Assembly: GCF_001952855.1 (NCBI RefSeq)
Contig: NZ_LPNO01000046.1
Location: forward strand, 196,847 to 260,846
DNA length: 64,000 nt
From: Pseudomonas sp. ATCC PTA-122608
GTDB lineage: Bacteria > Pseudomonadota > Gammaproteobacteria > Pseudomonadales > Pseudomonadaceae
Reading direction: 5' to 3'
Below are positions 50,132-59,655 of the stretch, in pieces. Under the pieces are notes generated by a model. It ran no database searches and had not been told where the DNA came from. It saw only the letters and a list, made by a program, of their open reading frames with translations. Position 1 is the stretch's first letter, and every line of letters begins with the position of its first letter. The position numbers and the translations under genes are program-made.

Positions 50132-51937
50132 TCAGTGAAATGCCGCTGGAGGCGGGTGCTGGCGACGGCGGCGCAGCAGGAAGATACCCCACGCAATCAA
50201 GCACAGTATCAGCGGTACAGGCAGGATATTGAGCAGCTTCACGTTGCGCTCCAACGCGTGAACCTGGGCATATGACTGAACCTTCAGCGCGTGAATTTCC
50301 ATCGGTATTCGCAAACGCTCCTTGTTGAGCGCTTGCAGCAATACGTCGGAGGTTACCGCCTGAGCGCCTGGAGAAAGCGTTCGGGGGGTCAGCAATTGCC
50401 ATTCCTTTTCCGTTTGCTCCAGGCGTTGCGCCCGTTCCGCGGACTTTTCCTGGAAGGCCCGTGCCGCGTCTTCGCGCATCGCCCTTAACACCTGCAGTGA
50501 TCGACCGCCACCTGCGCGGGGGCGAATGTTCATCAGGGTGTCAGGCGCCGCCAGGTTATCCAGGGTATTCAAGACAAACATGGCGTTATCTGACGAGGGA
50601 TCACTCGGCGCATCGTTGTCATGAAGCATTCCGGCCACACGATCGCTGAGCAGATCAGTGTCCGCGACCACGACCACATGAATGTGCGCAGACTTTTGCA
50701 AGCCGGGTTCACCCCCGCTGATCCCGTCAGGAAAGACGGAGTAGGCGGGCCCCTCGACGCGTGCGGCGATCACCTGGTGCTGACCACGAGCGGCGGCTTC
50801 ATTGATCAGAGAATCGAACTGCGCCGGCAGGGCAAAACGCTCAGCATTAAACAGGGCCGCTTGCCCGGAGCTTTGCAGCAGCGGGGTGAAGGTCATGCGG
50901 CTTTTCTTGGTGGGCGCCAGCGCACCGCTGCTCAAGACATTGACGCTGTGGAGTTTCCAGGTGCTTAAGTCATCCTGTGTCATCGTCTGGCGGGACAAGG
51001 ACAACGCAGCGGGATGGCGCACCGCCGGCTGACCTGTGGTCATGATCACTTGAGTGGCGTAGTCATGATCGGCGATTACCTTATCCGCGGTCATCTGGAT
51101 GCCCCAGGCGGTCAGCAATGCTTCCAGCCTGGGGTTTTCCGGGGCGGTGGCGCTGGGCTCCAGCCCGGCAAGCGGGTCGATAAACATCATCAGCTTGCCG
51201 GCGCCCAATACAAACTGATCGATCGCGTACAGGGTTTGCTCAGGCAGTTTGCCGGGGTGCACCACCATCAAGGTTCTGATGTGTTCGGGGATTTTCTCGA
51301 TGCCTGGCTCCAGGCTCACGAGATTGAATTGGCGGCGCATCGCCTGCAATGACTGCCAAGGAGGCGTATTCACGCCGCTGCGCTCATCCCGTTCGCCGTC
51401 CATTGGCAGCAGGGTTATCAGGCCTATCACCGGCTGCTCCGGGTGGAGCACTTTATGAAGCAAATGGCTGATCTCATAGTCCAGCAGCGACTCCCGGGCC
51501 AGGCTGAACGCCTCGATACTATGTGGCCCATGACCCGCGCTGGTACCGACCAAGCCGAAGAATCCTTGTTGGGCGTCAAGCCCCAGTAACCGCGCCTTGT
51601 ACTCATCTTCCGAAAAAGGCTTGGGGTCGATGAGGTGCAGGTTGATTTTGCCCTTTGCCGCTTTTTCATACTCCTTGAGCAACAACTCCACCCGTTTACC
51701 GTAGCTTTTCACGGCATTGGATTTTTGCGGAGGGTGGCTTGAGTTGAAAAAATACAGATCAACCGGTTGCTCCAGTGAAGCGAGCAGTGTCCGTACAGGG
51801 TCGGACAATGTATGAATTTTATGTTCTGAGAAATCAAACCGCACAGTTGGAAGTTTAAGCGCCCATACCAGATTAAAAGCGAGAAAGAGTAATAGCAGGA
51901 TGCTAATTGTGATGCTGGCACTTAATGGCGATCTCAT
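50132..51937 (-). CDS. GldG-like ABC-exporter auxiliary protein
   Basis: A 601-residue protein of the ABC-2 auxiliary/GldG type. It has an N-terminal helix (SITISILLLLFLAFNLVWAL), a long extracytoplasmic domain beginning RFDFSEHKIHTLSDPVRTLL, the usual entry of this family, then MVVHPGKLPEQTLYAIDQFV, and a C-terminal helix (VPLILCLIAWGIFLLRRRR) followed by a short basic tail. It lies 15 bp after the permease gene, in one operon with the ATPase. Such triads are used for gliding (Bacteroidetes) but occur widely with unknown cargo. Nothing here implies gliding. Confidence 0.83.
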   Translation of the reverse strand: MRSPLSASITISILLLLFLAFNLVWALKLPTVRFDFSEHKIHTLSDPVRTLLASLEQPVDLYFFNSSHPPQKSNAVKSYGKRVELLLKEYEKAAKGKINLHLIDPKPFSEDEYKARLLGLDAQQGFFGLVGTSAGHGPHSIEAFSLARESLLDYEISHLLHKVLHPEQPVIGLITLLPMDGERDERSGVNTPPWQSLQAMRRQFNLVSLEPGIEKIPEHIRTLMVVHPGKLPEQTLYAIDQFVLGAGKLMMFIDPLAGLEPSATAPENPRLEALLTAWGIQMTADKVIADHDYATQVIMTTGQPAVRHPAALSLSRQTMTQDDLSTWKLHSVNVLSSGALAPTKKSRMTFTPLLQSSGQAALFNAERFALPAQFDSLINEAAARGQHQVIAARVEGPAYSVFPDGISGGEPGLQKSAHIHVVVVADTDLLSDRVAGMLHDNDAPSDPSSDNAMFVLNTLDNLAAPDTLMNIRPRAGGGRSLQVLRAMREDAARAFQEKSAERAQRLEQTEKEWQLLTPRTLSPGAQAVTSDVLLQALNKERLRIPMEIHALKVQSYAQVHALERNVKLLNILPVPLILCLIAWGIFLLRRRRQHPPPAAFH

Positions 51938-51952
51938 CGTAGCGTGTCCTTC

Positions 51953-52678
51953 TCAAGAGTTTCTGACATTCAGGGCAATGGTCGTCATGGCAAGAAAGGC
52001 GACGATTATGCTGATGAAGTACAAACTGTCTTGAAGAGCCAGTACCCCTTGGTCAATAGCGTCAAAGCGCGTTGACGGGCTCAGGGAGATGATACGGTCA
52101 ACGAGCCAGATCGGTGCTTGATGTTCTATGGCGTCAAGTAGAGAAGAGAGTCCGCTGGCGACCAGCAGCAGACAAAGTGTTACTGTAAATATGATCAGAC
52201 GATGGTGCGTCAGTGCGCAGATAAAACCGCCCACCGACAGATAACTTCCAGCCAATAGCCAACTTCCCAAGTATTGGGACGCAATGACGGTGTTATCCGG
52301 ATTTCCAAAATAGTTGACGGTGATGACGATTGGAAAGGTCAATAGCAAGGCAATGCCAGAAACAAGCCAGGCCGCCAAAAACTTTCCGATAACCATTTCG
52401 AAACCAGTGACGGGTAGGGTTTTCATGAAGTCCATGGAGCCGGCCGTGTGCTCGTCTGCCCAAAGTTGAGTGGAAAGCACAGGGGTCAACAGCAAGTAAA
52501 GCCATGGGTGTAACTGGAAGAATCCGTGCAAGTCGACGCTGCTTTGTTCCAAAAGTTGGCTTGTATGAAAGCCAAATGCAGCGGCGGCTGTCAGGAAAAC
52601 TGCAGTGCTCAGGTAGGTGACGGGGGCCGAAAAATAACTGGCAAGTTGACGCTTGATGATCACCGGTAAAAGTTTCAA
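51953..52678 (-). CDS. ABC-2 type transporter permease (GldF/NosY-like)
   Basis: A 241-residue integral membrane protein with six helices. LPVIIKRQLASYFSAPVTYL at the N-terminus and ADEHTAGSMDFMKTLPVTGF near residue 75 (the conserved EREHGT-type loop of ABC-2 permeases) are seen. The start ATG overlaps the upstream ATPase stop by 4 bp, so they are translated together. Partner of the ATPase at 52675 and the auxiliary protein at 50132. Confidence 0.85.
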   Translation of the reverse strand: MKLLPVIIKRQLASYFSAPVTYLSTAVFLTAAAAFGFHTSQLLEQSSVDLHGFFQLHPWLYLLLTPVLSTQLWADEHTAGSMDFMKTLPVTGFEMVIGKFLAAWLVSGIALLLTFPIVITVNYFGNPDNTVIASQYLGSWLLAGSYLSVGGFICALTHHRLIIFTVTLCLLLVASGLSSLLDAIEHQAPIWLVDRIISLSPSTRFDAIDQGVLALQDSLYFISIIVAFLAMTTIALNVRNS

Positions 52679-53598
52679 ATCGATGCCTCCTGGCGCATGT
52701 GATGGATAACGTCATCCAGGCGTCCGGGCTCCAGTTTCAGGGCATTGATTTTCCAGCGGCGGTGAGTGATCAGTGCGTTGATATGGGGGTAAATGGTTTG
52801 CCCCGGCATGGCGAGTACGGTCACTGTGCCGGGCATCTCGTGGTCTTCCTCGATGCCGGCGACCCCGGGCAATACCGCCAGGGCCAGTAGGTCCAGCGGC
52901 GTGTCAGCGGCAAGGGTGACTGCCTGGTAATGCCGGGAACTGCGCTGCAGTTCGGGCAGGGGCATGTCTGCCACTAATCGGCCGTTGGCGATCACCAATG
53001 CCCGGTTGCAAATGCTGGCCAGCTCTTCGGGCATTCGGGACGCGACAATAATCGTCATTTCGTCGTTCAGCGACTTGATGAGCATTCTGACCTTGTGTTT
53101 TTGCTCGGCATTCAGACCTTCCGTTGGCTCATCGAGCAACAGCAGTCTGGGGTCATGCAGGATTGCCTGGGCGATGGCTACTTTGCGTTTCAACCCTGCC
53201 GGGAGGGTATCGACCGGGCATTTGAGTATCCGCCCCAGTTCAAGCCGTGCGACTGCGCGGTCAATCATCTTGCGTTTTTCCGCGCCGCGGAATCCGCGTA
53301 TGCCGGCAATAAAACCGAGAAAGCCCGTTACACTCATTGCGCCATGACTCAGACATTCTGGCTGGTAGCCCGTGACTTTCTTTGCGTGGAGTGTATTGAG
53401 GGTAATATCGTGACCGAATACTTTTATATGGCCTGAAGAGGGGAGAATCGAGCTTGCTAGCATTTTGATGAGAGTTGTTTTTCCCGCACCATCATTTCCA
53501 AACAGTCCCAGGCATTCCTGAGGTTGGGCACTAAATGAAAAGTCCTGGATGATAGCTTTCCCGCCCATCTTTTTTGTCAGGCTCGTTATCTCGATCAT
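52675..53598 (-). CDS. ABC transporter ATP-binding protein (GldA/NosF-like)
   Basis: A 307-residue ATPase. Walker A is FGNDGAGKTTLIKML near residue 34, the signature motif is degenerate (LPAGLKRKVAIAQA in place of LSGGQ), and Walker B is RLLLLDEPTEGLN. The C-terminal 90 residues form an extra domain. First gene of the three-gene operon; a promoter must lie in the AT-rich gap 53599-53919. The cargo is unknown. Confidence 0.88.
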   Translation of the reverse strand: MIEITSLTKKMGGKAIIQDFSFSAQPQECLGLFGNDGAGKTTLIKMLASSILPSSGHIKVFGHDITLNTLHAKKVTGYQPECLSHGAMSVTGFLGFIAGIRGFRGAEKRKMIDRAVARLELGRILKCPVDTLPAGLKRKVAIAQAILHDPRLLLLDEPTEGLNAEQKHKVRMLIKSLNDEMTIIVASRMPEELASICNRALVIANGRLVADMPLPELQRSSRHYQAVTLAADTPLDLLALAVLPGVAGIEEDHEMPGTVTVLAMPGQTIYPHINALITHRRWKINALKLEPGRLDDVIHHMRQEASI

Positions 53599-53919
53599 TA
53601 TGCTTTTCTACTGGATGGATATGGCAAGGCTCGGTTAAGTCGAAGCCTCGATTAACCTGCATGAGCGGCAGGTTGTGATTGGTCGAAAAGTCAAAATTTG
53701 AAATATTTTTGTTGTGCGCGTGTCCGGTGTCTTACATTTTAAAAATGGTACGTTCAATAGGCGGTCTTGGAAACATTAAGGGGGCTGAATAAGATAAGTC
53801 CTACGTGTCAAGCTATGTCTCGCTGAAACAATTGTTAGGCATTTGATGCTTTAATTACTGTCGTTGTTTATTTGGCGTGTATTTGAAGTTCTGCCAATTT
53901 GAAATGGAGCCTGAACGTC
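53599..53919. other. AT-rich divergent intergenic region
   Basis: 321 bp between the leftward ABC operon and the rightward coiled-coil gene. It is visibly AT-rich. No ORF of credible size and no motif that I can name. It must contain the promoters of both units. Confidence 0.55.
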
Positions 53920-55119
53920 ATGCTGCTTCTACGTACCCTTGTTCTAGAACAATCCGAGCATGATGCGCCGGTCAACGGTGCACTGCTGTGTGGTTTTGCG
54001 GTGGCTCAGATCGCTTCGAACTTCCTTGCTTATAGTCTGGATGAAGAGACAGAGCCCGGTAGTTCACGGGTATACATCGCGGCGTTGCGCAAAAAATTCG
54101 AACGGTACTTTCTGGGGGCGATAGATTCCAAGGAAGACCTGCAAACCGCGACCCGTGTCTTCAAGCAAATCCTGACGCTTGCCGCTGCGCCCGGGACCAA
54201 ATCCGCAAGTGCCGGCGAGGCCCACATTCCTTATCATTTCGTTGATCTGAAAGGCTGCAAGTTGCCCCCCGCCAGGCCTGAAGATCATCACTCGTTGACG
54301 ATCAAGAAATCTCTTGTGATGAAGGTCATTACCCTGGGAACGTCGGCGCCCGGTTTGCCCGCCATCGAAAGCAATTCATTGATTGTCCCGTCGATTCGTT
54401 TCTCCTCAAGGATGATTTCTCCTCAGAGGGCCGCGGACCCTGCGGAGCCTGCACCGCCAGTGTCCGAACCGGTGCCACAGGCACCCGCGGATACGTTCGA
54501 GATAACCGAGCCACTGATTGCGCCACCGATCGAGCCGGTAGTCGCCGCGCCACCGCCAACGCCACCGCAGGCACCGGCAACGCCGCAGCCTGAACCCGCC
54601 CGGCATGAAGCGCCCTCATTGTTCGAGGTGGACACTACGCTGGCCAATCTTTCCCGACTGGCGCAAGAGTTGACACAACAAAAGCTCGGCGTGCTCAAGC
54701 AGGAGGAAGCACTTGAGCAGTTACGTCTCGAGCTGCGCCAGGAAAAGGTCGAGGTTGAGCAGGAGAGTCAACGGAGTGCCGAGAGAGTTGCCGAAAAAGA
54801 GGCCTCCCTGGAACTGTTGACCCGCACGCTGACGACCCGGGAGGAGCATCTGGCGGATTGCTCGGCGTTAAACCAGGCAGAGCAGCGTCGAATGGACGAG
54901 CGTGCGCGCGGCCTGGAGAGCGAGGAAGCCCAGGTGCACAACCGTGAACGGGCGGTTAGTCAAAAAGAGCAACAACTGACGGCGACTCTGTCTCAGTTGC
55001 CTATCCTGCGGGAAAACCTGAGTGCCGCGTTTCAAACCCTGGACGAGTCTCTTGCACGGCTGAGTGAGTTAGCACACAGCCAGCCTGTAAGTCGCCTACT
55101 CCAGTCGGATGCAGATTGA
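53920..55119 (+). CDS. Unrecognised protein with Pro-rich linker and long coiled coil
   Basis: A 399-residue protein that I do not recognise. Residues 1-110 appear globular (MLLLRTLVLEQSEHDAPVNG, AALRKKFERYFLGAIDSKED). About 165-235 is a Pro/Ala-rich linker (PAEPAPPVSEPVPQAPADT, PPPTPPQAPATPQPEPAR). About 240-385 is a charged helix with heptad-like pattern (QEEALEQLRLELRQEKVEVE, RERAVSQKEQQLTATLSQL). No signal peptide or membrane helix. The ATG at 53920 has GGAG about 10 nt upstream. It is divergent from the Gld-type ABC operon, which may or may not be related. Function unknown. Confidence 0.72.
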   Translation: MLLLRTLVLEQSEHDAPVNGALLCGFAVAQIASNFLAYSLDEETEPGSSRVYIAALRKKFERYFLGAIDSKEDLQTATRVFKQILTLAAAPGTKSASAGEAHIPYHFVDLKGCKLPPARPEDHHSLTIKKSLVMKVITLGTSAPGLPAIESNSLIVPSIRFSSRMISPQRAADPAEPAPPVSEPVPQAPADTFEITEPLIAPPIEPVVAAPPPTPPQAPATPQPEPARHEAPSLFEVDTTLANLSRLAQELTQQKLGVLKQEEALEQLRLELRQEKVEVEQESQRSAERVAEKEASLELLTRTLTTREEHLADCSALNQAEQRRMDERARGLESEEAQVHNRERAVSQKEQQLTATLSQLPILRENLSAAFQTLDESLARLSELAHSQPVSRLLQSDAD

Positions 55120-55267
55120 CGCTGGATACTGGAATCCATCGGCGGGTCTGGCTACTTTCCTGTGTTCATTTATCATCGACCTCCACCGCTGACATTGAGC
55201 GTCAAATGCGTTGTGCCTGATGCGGCAGCGGGTCTGAACATTGGAACTTCCAGGGGATGTAGAGCTT

Positions 55268-55741
55268 TTGAGCACTAAGCTGATTACCAAAGAAGGTCAT
55301 GAAGCCCTGAAAAAGGAGCTTGATTACCTGTGGCGAGAAAAGCGTCCTGATACCACCCGTAAAGTCACGTGGGCCGCCTCCCTTGGAGACCGGAGCGAAA
55401 ACGCCGACTACCAGTACAACAAGAAACTGCTGCGGGAAATTGATCGCCGGGTGCGCTATTTGCGCAAGCGCCTGGAAGACATGCGCGTGGTGGAGTACAT
55501 GCCGGAGCAGGAAGGCAAGGTGTTCTTCGGCGCCTGGGTAGAGATTGAAAACGAACAGGGCGAGACCAAGCGCTTTCGCATCGTGGGTTACGATGAGATC
55601 TATGAACGCATGGACTACATCTCCATCGATTCACCCATGGCCCGCGCGTTGCTGCGCAAAGAGGTGGATGACGAGGCACTCGTGCAGACCCCGAGCGGCG
55701 AAGTGTGCTGGTGGATCACTGCCATCGAATATGTGAAGTAA
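55268..55741 (+). CDS. greB: Transcription elongation factor GreB
   Basis: A 157-residue cleavage factor that rescues backtracked RNA polymerase. The N-terminal coiled coil bears the basic patch and the acidic tip (WAASLGDRSENADYQYNKKL: the Asp/Glu pair); the C-terminal FKBP-like domain has VFFGAWVEIENEQGE and IDSPMARALLRKE. The start is TTG at 55268 (STKLITKEGHEALKKEL), as known for Pseudomonas GreB; an upstream in-frame start would add nine unrelated residues. A 14-bp terminator stem follows. Confidence 0.93.
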   Translation: MSTKLITKEGHEALKKELDYLWREKRPDTTRKVTWAASLGDRSENADYQYNKKLLREIDRRVRYLRKRLEDMRVVEYMPEQEGKVFFGAWVEIENEQGETKRFRIVGYDEIYERMDYISIDSPMARALLRKEVDDEALVQTPSGEVCWWITAIEYVK

Positions 55742-55747
55742 CAACGG

Positions 55748-55780
55748 ATGGCCCGCCCTCTTGGCAGAGGGCGGGCCATT
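55748..55780. terminator. Bidirectional terminator after greB
   Basis: A perfect 14-bp stem ATGGCCCGCCCTCT (55748-55761) with AGAGGGCGGGCCAT (55766-55779), loop TGGC. It separates the convergent greB and ABC permease genes. Confidence 0.88.
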
Positions 55781-55787
55781 TGCGTTT

Positions 55788-58301
55788 TCAGCCCTCGCGC
55801 AGCACCGTCAACGGGCTGGCATTCAGCGCGCGGCGAGTGCCAAACACGCCGGCACCGCCGATCAGCACTGCACCGATCACCGGCAGCAGCAACAGCCACG
55901 GATGTGGGTGCCAAGCCAGGTCGAACGCGTAGCGATACAGCACCAGTGTCACCAGTTCCGTACCCAGCGCCGCCAACAGGCCGCTGACCGCGCCCAACAG
56001 CCCGAACTCGATACGCCGCGCCTTGACCAGCAACTTGCGCTCCGCCCCCAGCGCCCGCAGCAGGGCACCTTGGCGAATCCGCTCGTCAAGGGTTGCCTGG
56101 AGCCCGGAGAACAACACCGCCATCCCCGCAGCCAGGACAAACAACAGCACGTACTCCACCGCCAGGGTGACCTGGGCGAGGATGCTGCGCAGCTGTTCAA
56201 GCAGCGCCTCCACTTGCAGGATGGTCACTGCCGGGAAGGCCCGGGACAGGTCGACGATCTGCTGGTCATGGCCGGGCGCCAGGTAGAAGCTGGTCAGGTA
56301 GGTGGTAGGCAGGTCTTTCAAGGTGCCTGGCTGGAAGATCATGAAGAAGTTCGGCTGGAAGTTATCCCAGTTGATTTCCCGCAGGCTGGTGACCCGCGCT
56401 TCACGGTTTTCCCCGCCGACGGTGAATACCAGATGATCGTTGAGCTTGAGTTTCAGGCTGTCAGCGACCTTGGCCTCCACCGAGACGCCGGGAATCTCGT
56501 CGGTGGGTTGCGCCGTCCACCAGGAACCCGCCGTCAGCTTGTTGCCTGGCGGCAGGTCGGCGGCCCAGGTCAGGCTCAAGTCGCGCTGTACAGCACGATC
56601 GCCGCTGGAGTCCTTGCTCACAATTTCCTGCACCGGGGCGCCATTGATGCTGATCAATCGGCCCGGCACTACCGGATACAGCGGTGCAGACTGCGCCTGC
56701 AATTCCAGCAGGCGTGCGCCGAAGGTGTCTTTGTCGGCGGGCAGGATGTTCAGCGCGAAATAATTGGGGGCGTCCTTGGGCAACTGGTTTTGCCAGGTGT
56801 CCAGCAGTTCGCCACGCAGCAGCGCGATCAAGCCCATGGACAACAGGATCAGCCCGAATGCCAGGGACTGGCCCGCTGCCGCCAAGGGATGACGCAGCAA
56901 CTGGCCCAACCCCAGGCGCCAGGGCAGGGAGGCCCGGGCCAGCAGGCGTCGAAGGCTCTGCAACAGCAGCAGGAGCAGGCCGCCGAGAATCAGCGCGGCA
57001 ATCACGCCGCCGCCCAGCAGGGCGAAGGTCAGCACCAGGTCGAGGCTCAAGCGCCACATGATCAGGCCCAGGGCGAACAGCGCGGCACCGTAGACCATCC
57101 ATGTGCTGGAAGGGATCGGCAGCAGGTCGCGTCGCAGTACCCGCAGCGGAGGCACGCGCCCCAGCGCGGCCAATGGCGGCAGGGCGAAACCGGCGAGGGC
57201 GACCAGCCCGGTGCCAATCCCGGCAATCGCTGGCAACAGCCCACCGGGTGGAACGTCCGCCGGCAGCAGGTCATGCAACAGCGCAAACAGCCCCAATTGC
57301 GCGAGCCAGCCGAGCAGGGCGCCGGTCAGGCTGGCCAGCAGGCCCAGCACGGTCAATTGCAGGCTGAACAGCAACATGGTCTCGCGCCGGGACAGCCCGA
57401 GACAGCGCAATAAGGCACTGGCATCAAAGCGTCTACTGGCGAAGCGGTTCGCCGACAGCGCCACCGCCACGCCCGAGAGCAATACCGCCACCAGGCTGGC
57501 CATGTTCAAGTAACGCTCGGCTTTGCCCAGTGCGCCACCGATCTGCTGGTTGCCGTCCCGGGCATCCTGCAGCCGCTGGTTGGCAGCCAGGCCGGGCTTG
57601 ACCAGGTCGCGATAGGTTTGCAGTACGGTGCCGCCTTGGGGCGCGCGCCAGAGGTCGCGATAACTGACGCGGCTGCCGGGCTGCACCACGCCGGTGGCCT
57701 CGAGATCGGCCAGGTTGATCATCACCCTGGGCGTCAGGCTATAGAAGTTGCCGGCGCGGTCCGGCTCGTAGGTCAGCACGCGGGCCAGGCGCAGGGTCTT
57801 CATGCCGACGTCGATGCTGTCGCCGATTTTCAGGTTCAGTGCCGTCAGCAGCCGTGCCTCCACCCAGGCTTCACCGGGCTTGGGACCACCCCCGGCGGTT
57901 TCTTCGGCGAAGGGTTCTGCGGCGCTCTTCAGCTCGCCGCGCAACGGATACTCGTCGTTGACCGCCTTGATGCTGGACAGCTGGATGCCATTGTCGGTGG
58001 CAATCACGCTGGAGAACTCCACCACCCTGGCGTGCTGCAAGCCCAGCTCGGTACCACTCTGGATTTGCTCGGTACGGGCGGGCGAGCTGCCTTCCAGCAC
58101 CAGGTCGGCCGCGAGGAATTCCGTGGCACGCAACATCATGGCGCTGTTCAGGCGTGCGCCGAAGTAGCCAATGGCGGTGCTGGCGGCGACGGCCACCAGC
58201 AGGGCGAAGAACAGCACGCGCAGTTCGCCGGCGCGGGCATCGCGCAGCAACTGGCGAAGGGCAAGGCTGAACAGGCGCAAAAAGGGCAAGCGTGCCATCA
58301 A
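55788..58301 (-). CDS. FtsX-family ABC permease (YbbP-like)
   Basis: An 837-residue permease with two FtsX-type halves. A first helix (about 20-40) begins LRQLLRDARAGELRVLFFAL. A large extracytoplasmic domain follows, then three helices near residues 260-400, another large domain, and a final set at about 715-830 ending in ALNASPLTVLREG. Its partner ATPase overlaps by 4 bp. In E. coli the ybbA-ybbP pair lies divergent to tesA exactly as here. Role suggested: lipid or lipoprotein-related export; not proven. Confidence 0.9.
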   Translation of the reverse strand: MMARLPFLRLFSLALRQLLRDARAGELRVLFFALLVAVAASTAIGYFGARLNSAMMLRATEFLAADLVLEGSSPARTEQIQSGTELGLQHARVVEFSSVIATDNGIQLSSIKAVNDEYPLRGELKSAAEPFAEETAGGGPKPGEAWVEARLLTALNLKIGDSIDVGMKTLRLARVLTYEPDRAGNFYSLTPRVMINLADLEATGVVQPGSRVSYRDLWRAPQGGTVLQTYRDLVKPGLAANQRLQDARDGNQQIGGALGKAERYLNMASLVAVLLSGVAVALSANRFASRRFDASALLRCLGLSRRETMLLFSLQLTVLGLLASLTGALLGWLAQLGLFALLHDLLPADVPPGGLLPAIAGIGTGLVALAGFALPPLAALGRVPPLRVLRRDLLPIPSSTWMVYGAALFALGLIMWRLSLDLVLTFALLGGGVIAALILGGLLLLLLQSLRRLLARASLPWRLGLGQLLRHPLAAAGQSLAFGLILLSMGLIALLRGELLDTWQNQLPKDAPNYFALNILPADKDTFGARLLELQAQSAPLYPVVPGRLISINGAPVQEIVSKDSSGDRAVQRDLSLTWAADLPPGNKLTAGSWWTAQPTDEIPGVSVEAKVADSLKLKLNDHLVFTVGGENREARVTSLREINWDNFQPNFFMIFQPGTLKDLPTTYLTSFYLAPGHDQQIVDLSRAFPAVTILQVEALLEQLRSILAQVTLAVEYVLLFVLAAGMAVLFSGLQATLDERIRQGALLRALGAERKLLVKARRIEFGLLGAVSGLLAALGTELVTLVLYRYAFDLAWHPHPWLLLLPVIGAVLIGGAGVFGTRRALNASPLTVLREG

Positions 58302-58981
58302 GGCTCCAGGGGCGCGACCATCAGGCCGGCTTCAAGACGGATCAGGCGGCGGCAGCGGTGGGCCAGGCGCTCGTCATGGGTCACCAGCACCAGGGTCGTG
58401 CCGCTCTCTTTGTTGAGTTCGAACAACAAGTCGCTGATGCGTTCGCCGGTGTGGCTGTCGAGATTGCCGGTAGGTTCGTCGGCAAACAGCACGTCCGGTT
58501 CGGCGGCAAACGCCCGGGCAATCGCTACCCGTTGCTGCTCGCCACCCGAGAGTTGGCGCGGTGAGTGAGTGAGGCGCTGGCCCAGGCCGACGCGCTCCAG
58601 CAGGTGCCTGGCACGTTCGCGGGCGTCCTTGCGGCCGTCCAGTTCCAACGGCAGCATCACGTTTTCCAGTGCATTGAGGCTGTCGAGCAACTGGAAGGAC
58701 TGGAACACAAAGCCGACGTGCTCGGCGCGGATGCGCGCACGCTGGTCTTCGTCGAGGGTACTCAGGGCTTGGCCAGCGAGGGTGACTTCGCCACTGCTCG
58801 GCAGGTCGAGGCCGGCCAGCAGGCCGAGGAGGGTGGATTTGCCGGAACCGGAGGCGCCGACGATAGCCAGGCTATCGCCCTTGTTCAGTTCCAGGCTCAG
58901 TTCGTGCAGGATAGTCAGTTCACCTTCCGCGCTGGGAACCACTTTGCTAAGGTTTCGCGCGGTGAGAATGCTTGCGCCCAT
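58298..58981 (-). CDS. ABC transporter ATPase (YbbA/LolD-like)
   Basis: A 227-residue ATPase of the LolD/MacB group. Walker A VGASGSGKSTLLGLLAGLD, Q loop GFVFQSFQLL, signature LSGGEQQRVAIARAFA, Walker B DVLFADEPTGNLDS and switch His in LVTHDERLA are all intact. The start gives MGASILTARNLSKVV. It is divergent from tesA with only 10 bp between the two ATG codons, so each promoter lies within the other gene. Confidence 0.93.
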   Translation of the reverse strand: MGASILTARNLSKVVPSAEGELTILHELSLELNKGDSLAIVGASGSGKSTLLGLLAGLDLPSSGEVTLAGQALSTLDEDQRARIRAEHVGFVFQSFQLLDSLNALENVMLPLELDGRKDARERARHLLERVGLGQRLTHSPRQLSGGEQQRVAIARAFAAEPDVLFADEPTGNLDSHTGERISDLLFELNKESGTTLVLVTHDERLAHRCRRLIRLEAGLMVAPLEP

Positions 58982-58991
58982 GGAGAATCCA

Positions 58992-59597
58992 ATGCGAATG
59001 TGGTTTTTGAGTGCTGGCCTGGCCTTGATGTGCATGGCCCAGAACGCAGCGGCGGGTACAGTCCTGATCGTTGGCGATAGTATCAGTGCCGGTTTCGGAC
59101 TGGATACCAGCAAAGGGTGGGTAGCGTTGTTGGGACAACGGCTCAAGAGCGAAGGTTTCGACGATAAAGTGGTCAACGCCTCCATCAGCGGCGACACCAG
59201 TGCCGGAGGCCTGGCGCGGCTGCCGGCGGCGCTTGCAGAGCATAAGCCAGACCTGGTGATCATTGAGCTGGGCGGCAATGACGGCCTGCGTGGGCAGCCC
59301 CCCGCGCAATTGAAACAAAATCTTGCATCGATGATCGACCAGTCCAAGGCCAGCGGTGCCAAGGTGCTGCTGTTAGGCATGCAGTTGCCGCCTAATTACG
59401 GGCCGAAATACACCACCGCGTTTGCCAATGTCTACGCGGCCCTGGCCAAGGAAAAAAGCGTCCCGCTGGTGCCGTTTTTCCTTGAAGGCGTCGGTGGTCA
59501 TCCGGAGCTGATGCAGGCTGACCAATTGCACCCGGCGGTTGGCGCGCAGGGCAAGTTGCTGGAAAATGTCTGGCCGACGCTAAAACCACTGCTATGA
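58992..59597 (+). CDS. tesA: Multifunctional acyl-CoA thioesterase I/protease I/lysophospholipase
   Basis: A 201-residue GDSL hydrolase. A signal peptide (MWFLSAGLALMCMAQNAAA) precedes VLIVGDSISAGFGLD with the catalytic Ser (block I), then SISGDTSAGG (block II Gly), LGGNDGLRG (block III Asn) and DQLHPAVGAQ with the Asp and His (block V). The periplasmic enzyme hydrolyses esters and thioesters. TGGAGA lies before the ATG. Followed 58 bp later by a small unknown gene. Confidence 0.95.
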   Translation: MRMWFLSAGLALMCMAQNAAAGTVLIVGDSISAGFGLDTSKGWVALLGQRLKSEGFDDKVVNASISGDTSAGGLARLPAALAEHKPDLVIIELGGNDGLRGQPPAQLKQNLASMIDQSKASGAKVLLLGMQLPPNYGPKYTTAFANVYAALAKEKSVPLVPFFLEGVGGHPELMQADQLHPAVGAQGKLLENVWPTLKPLL

Positions 59598-59655
59598 CGC
59601 TTTTCTAGCAGCGGTCTTTCGGCTAAGGTGGCGCCCCCCCGATTTGGAGCCCCCG

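Noticed and set aside
55761..57413. 550-codon plus-strand frame opposite the YbbP-like permease
   Set aside because: Gln/His/Arg-rich antisense translation without domains; the minus strand encodes an intact FtsX-type permease.
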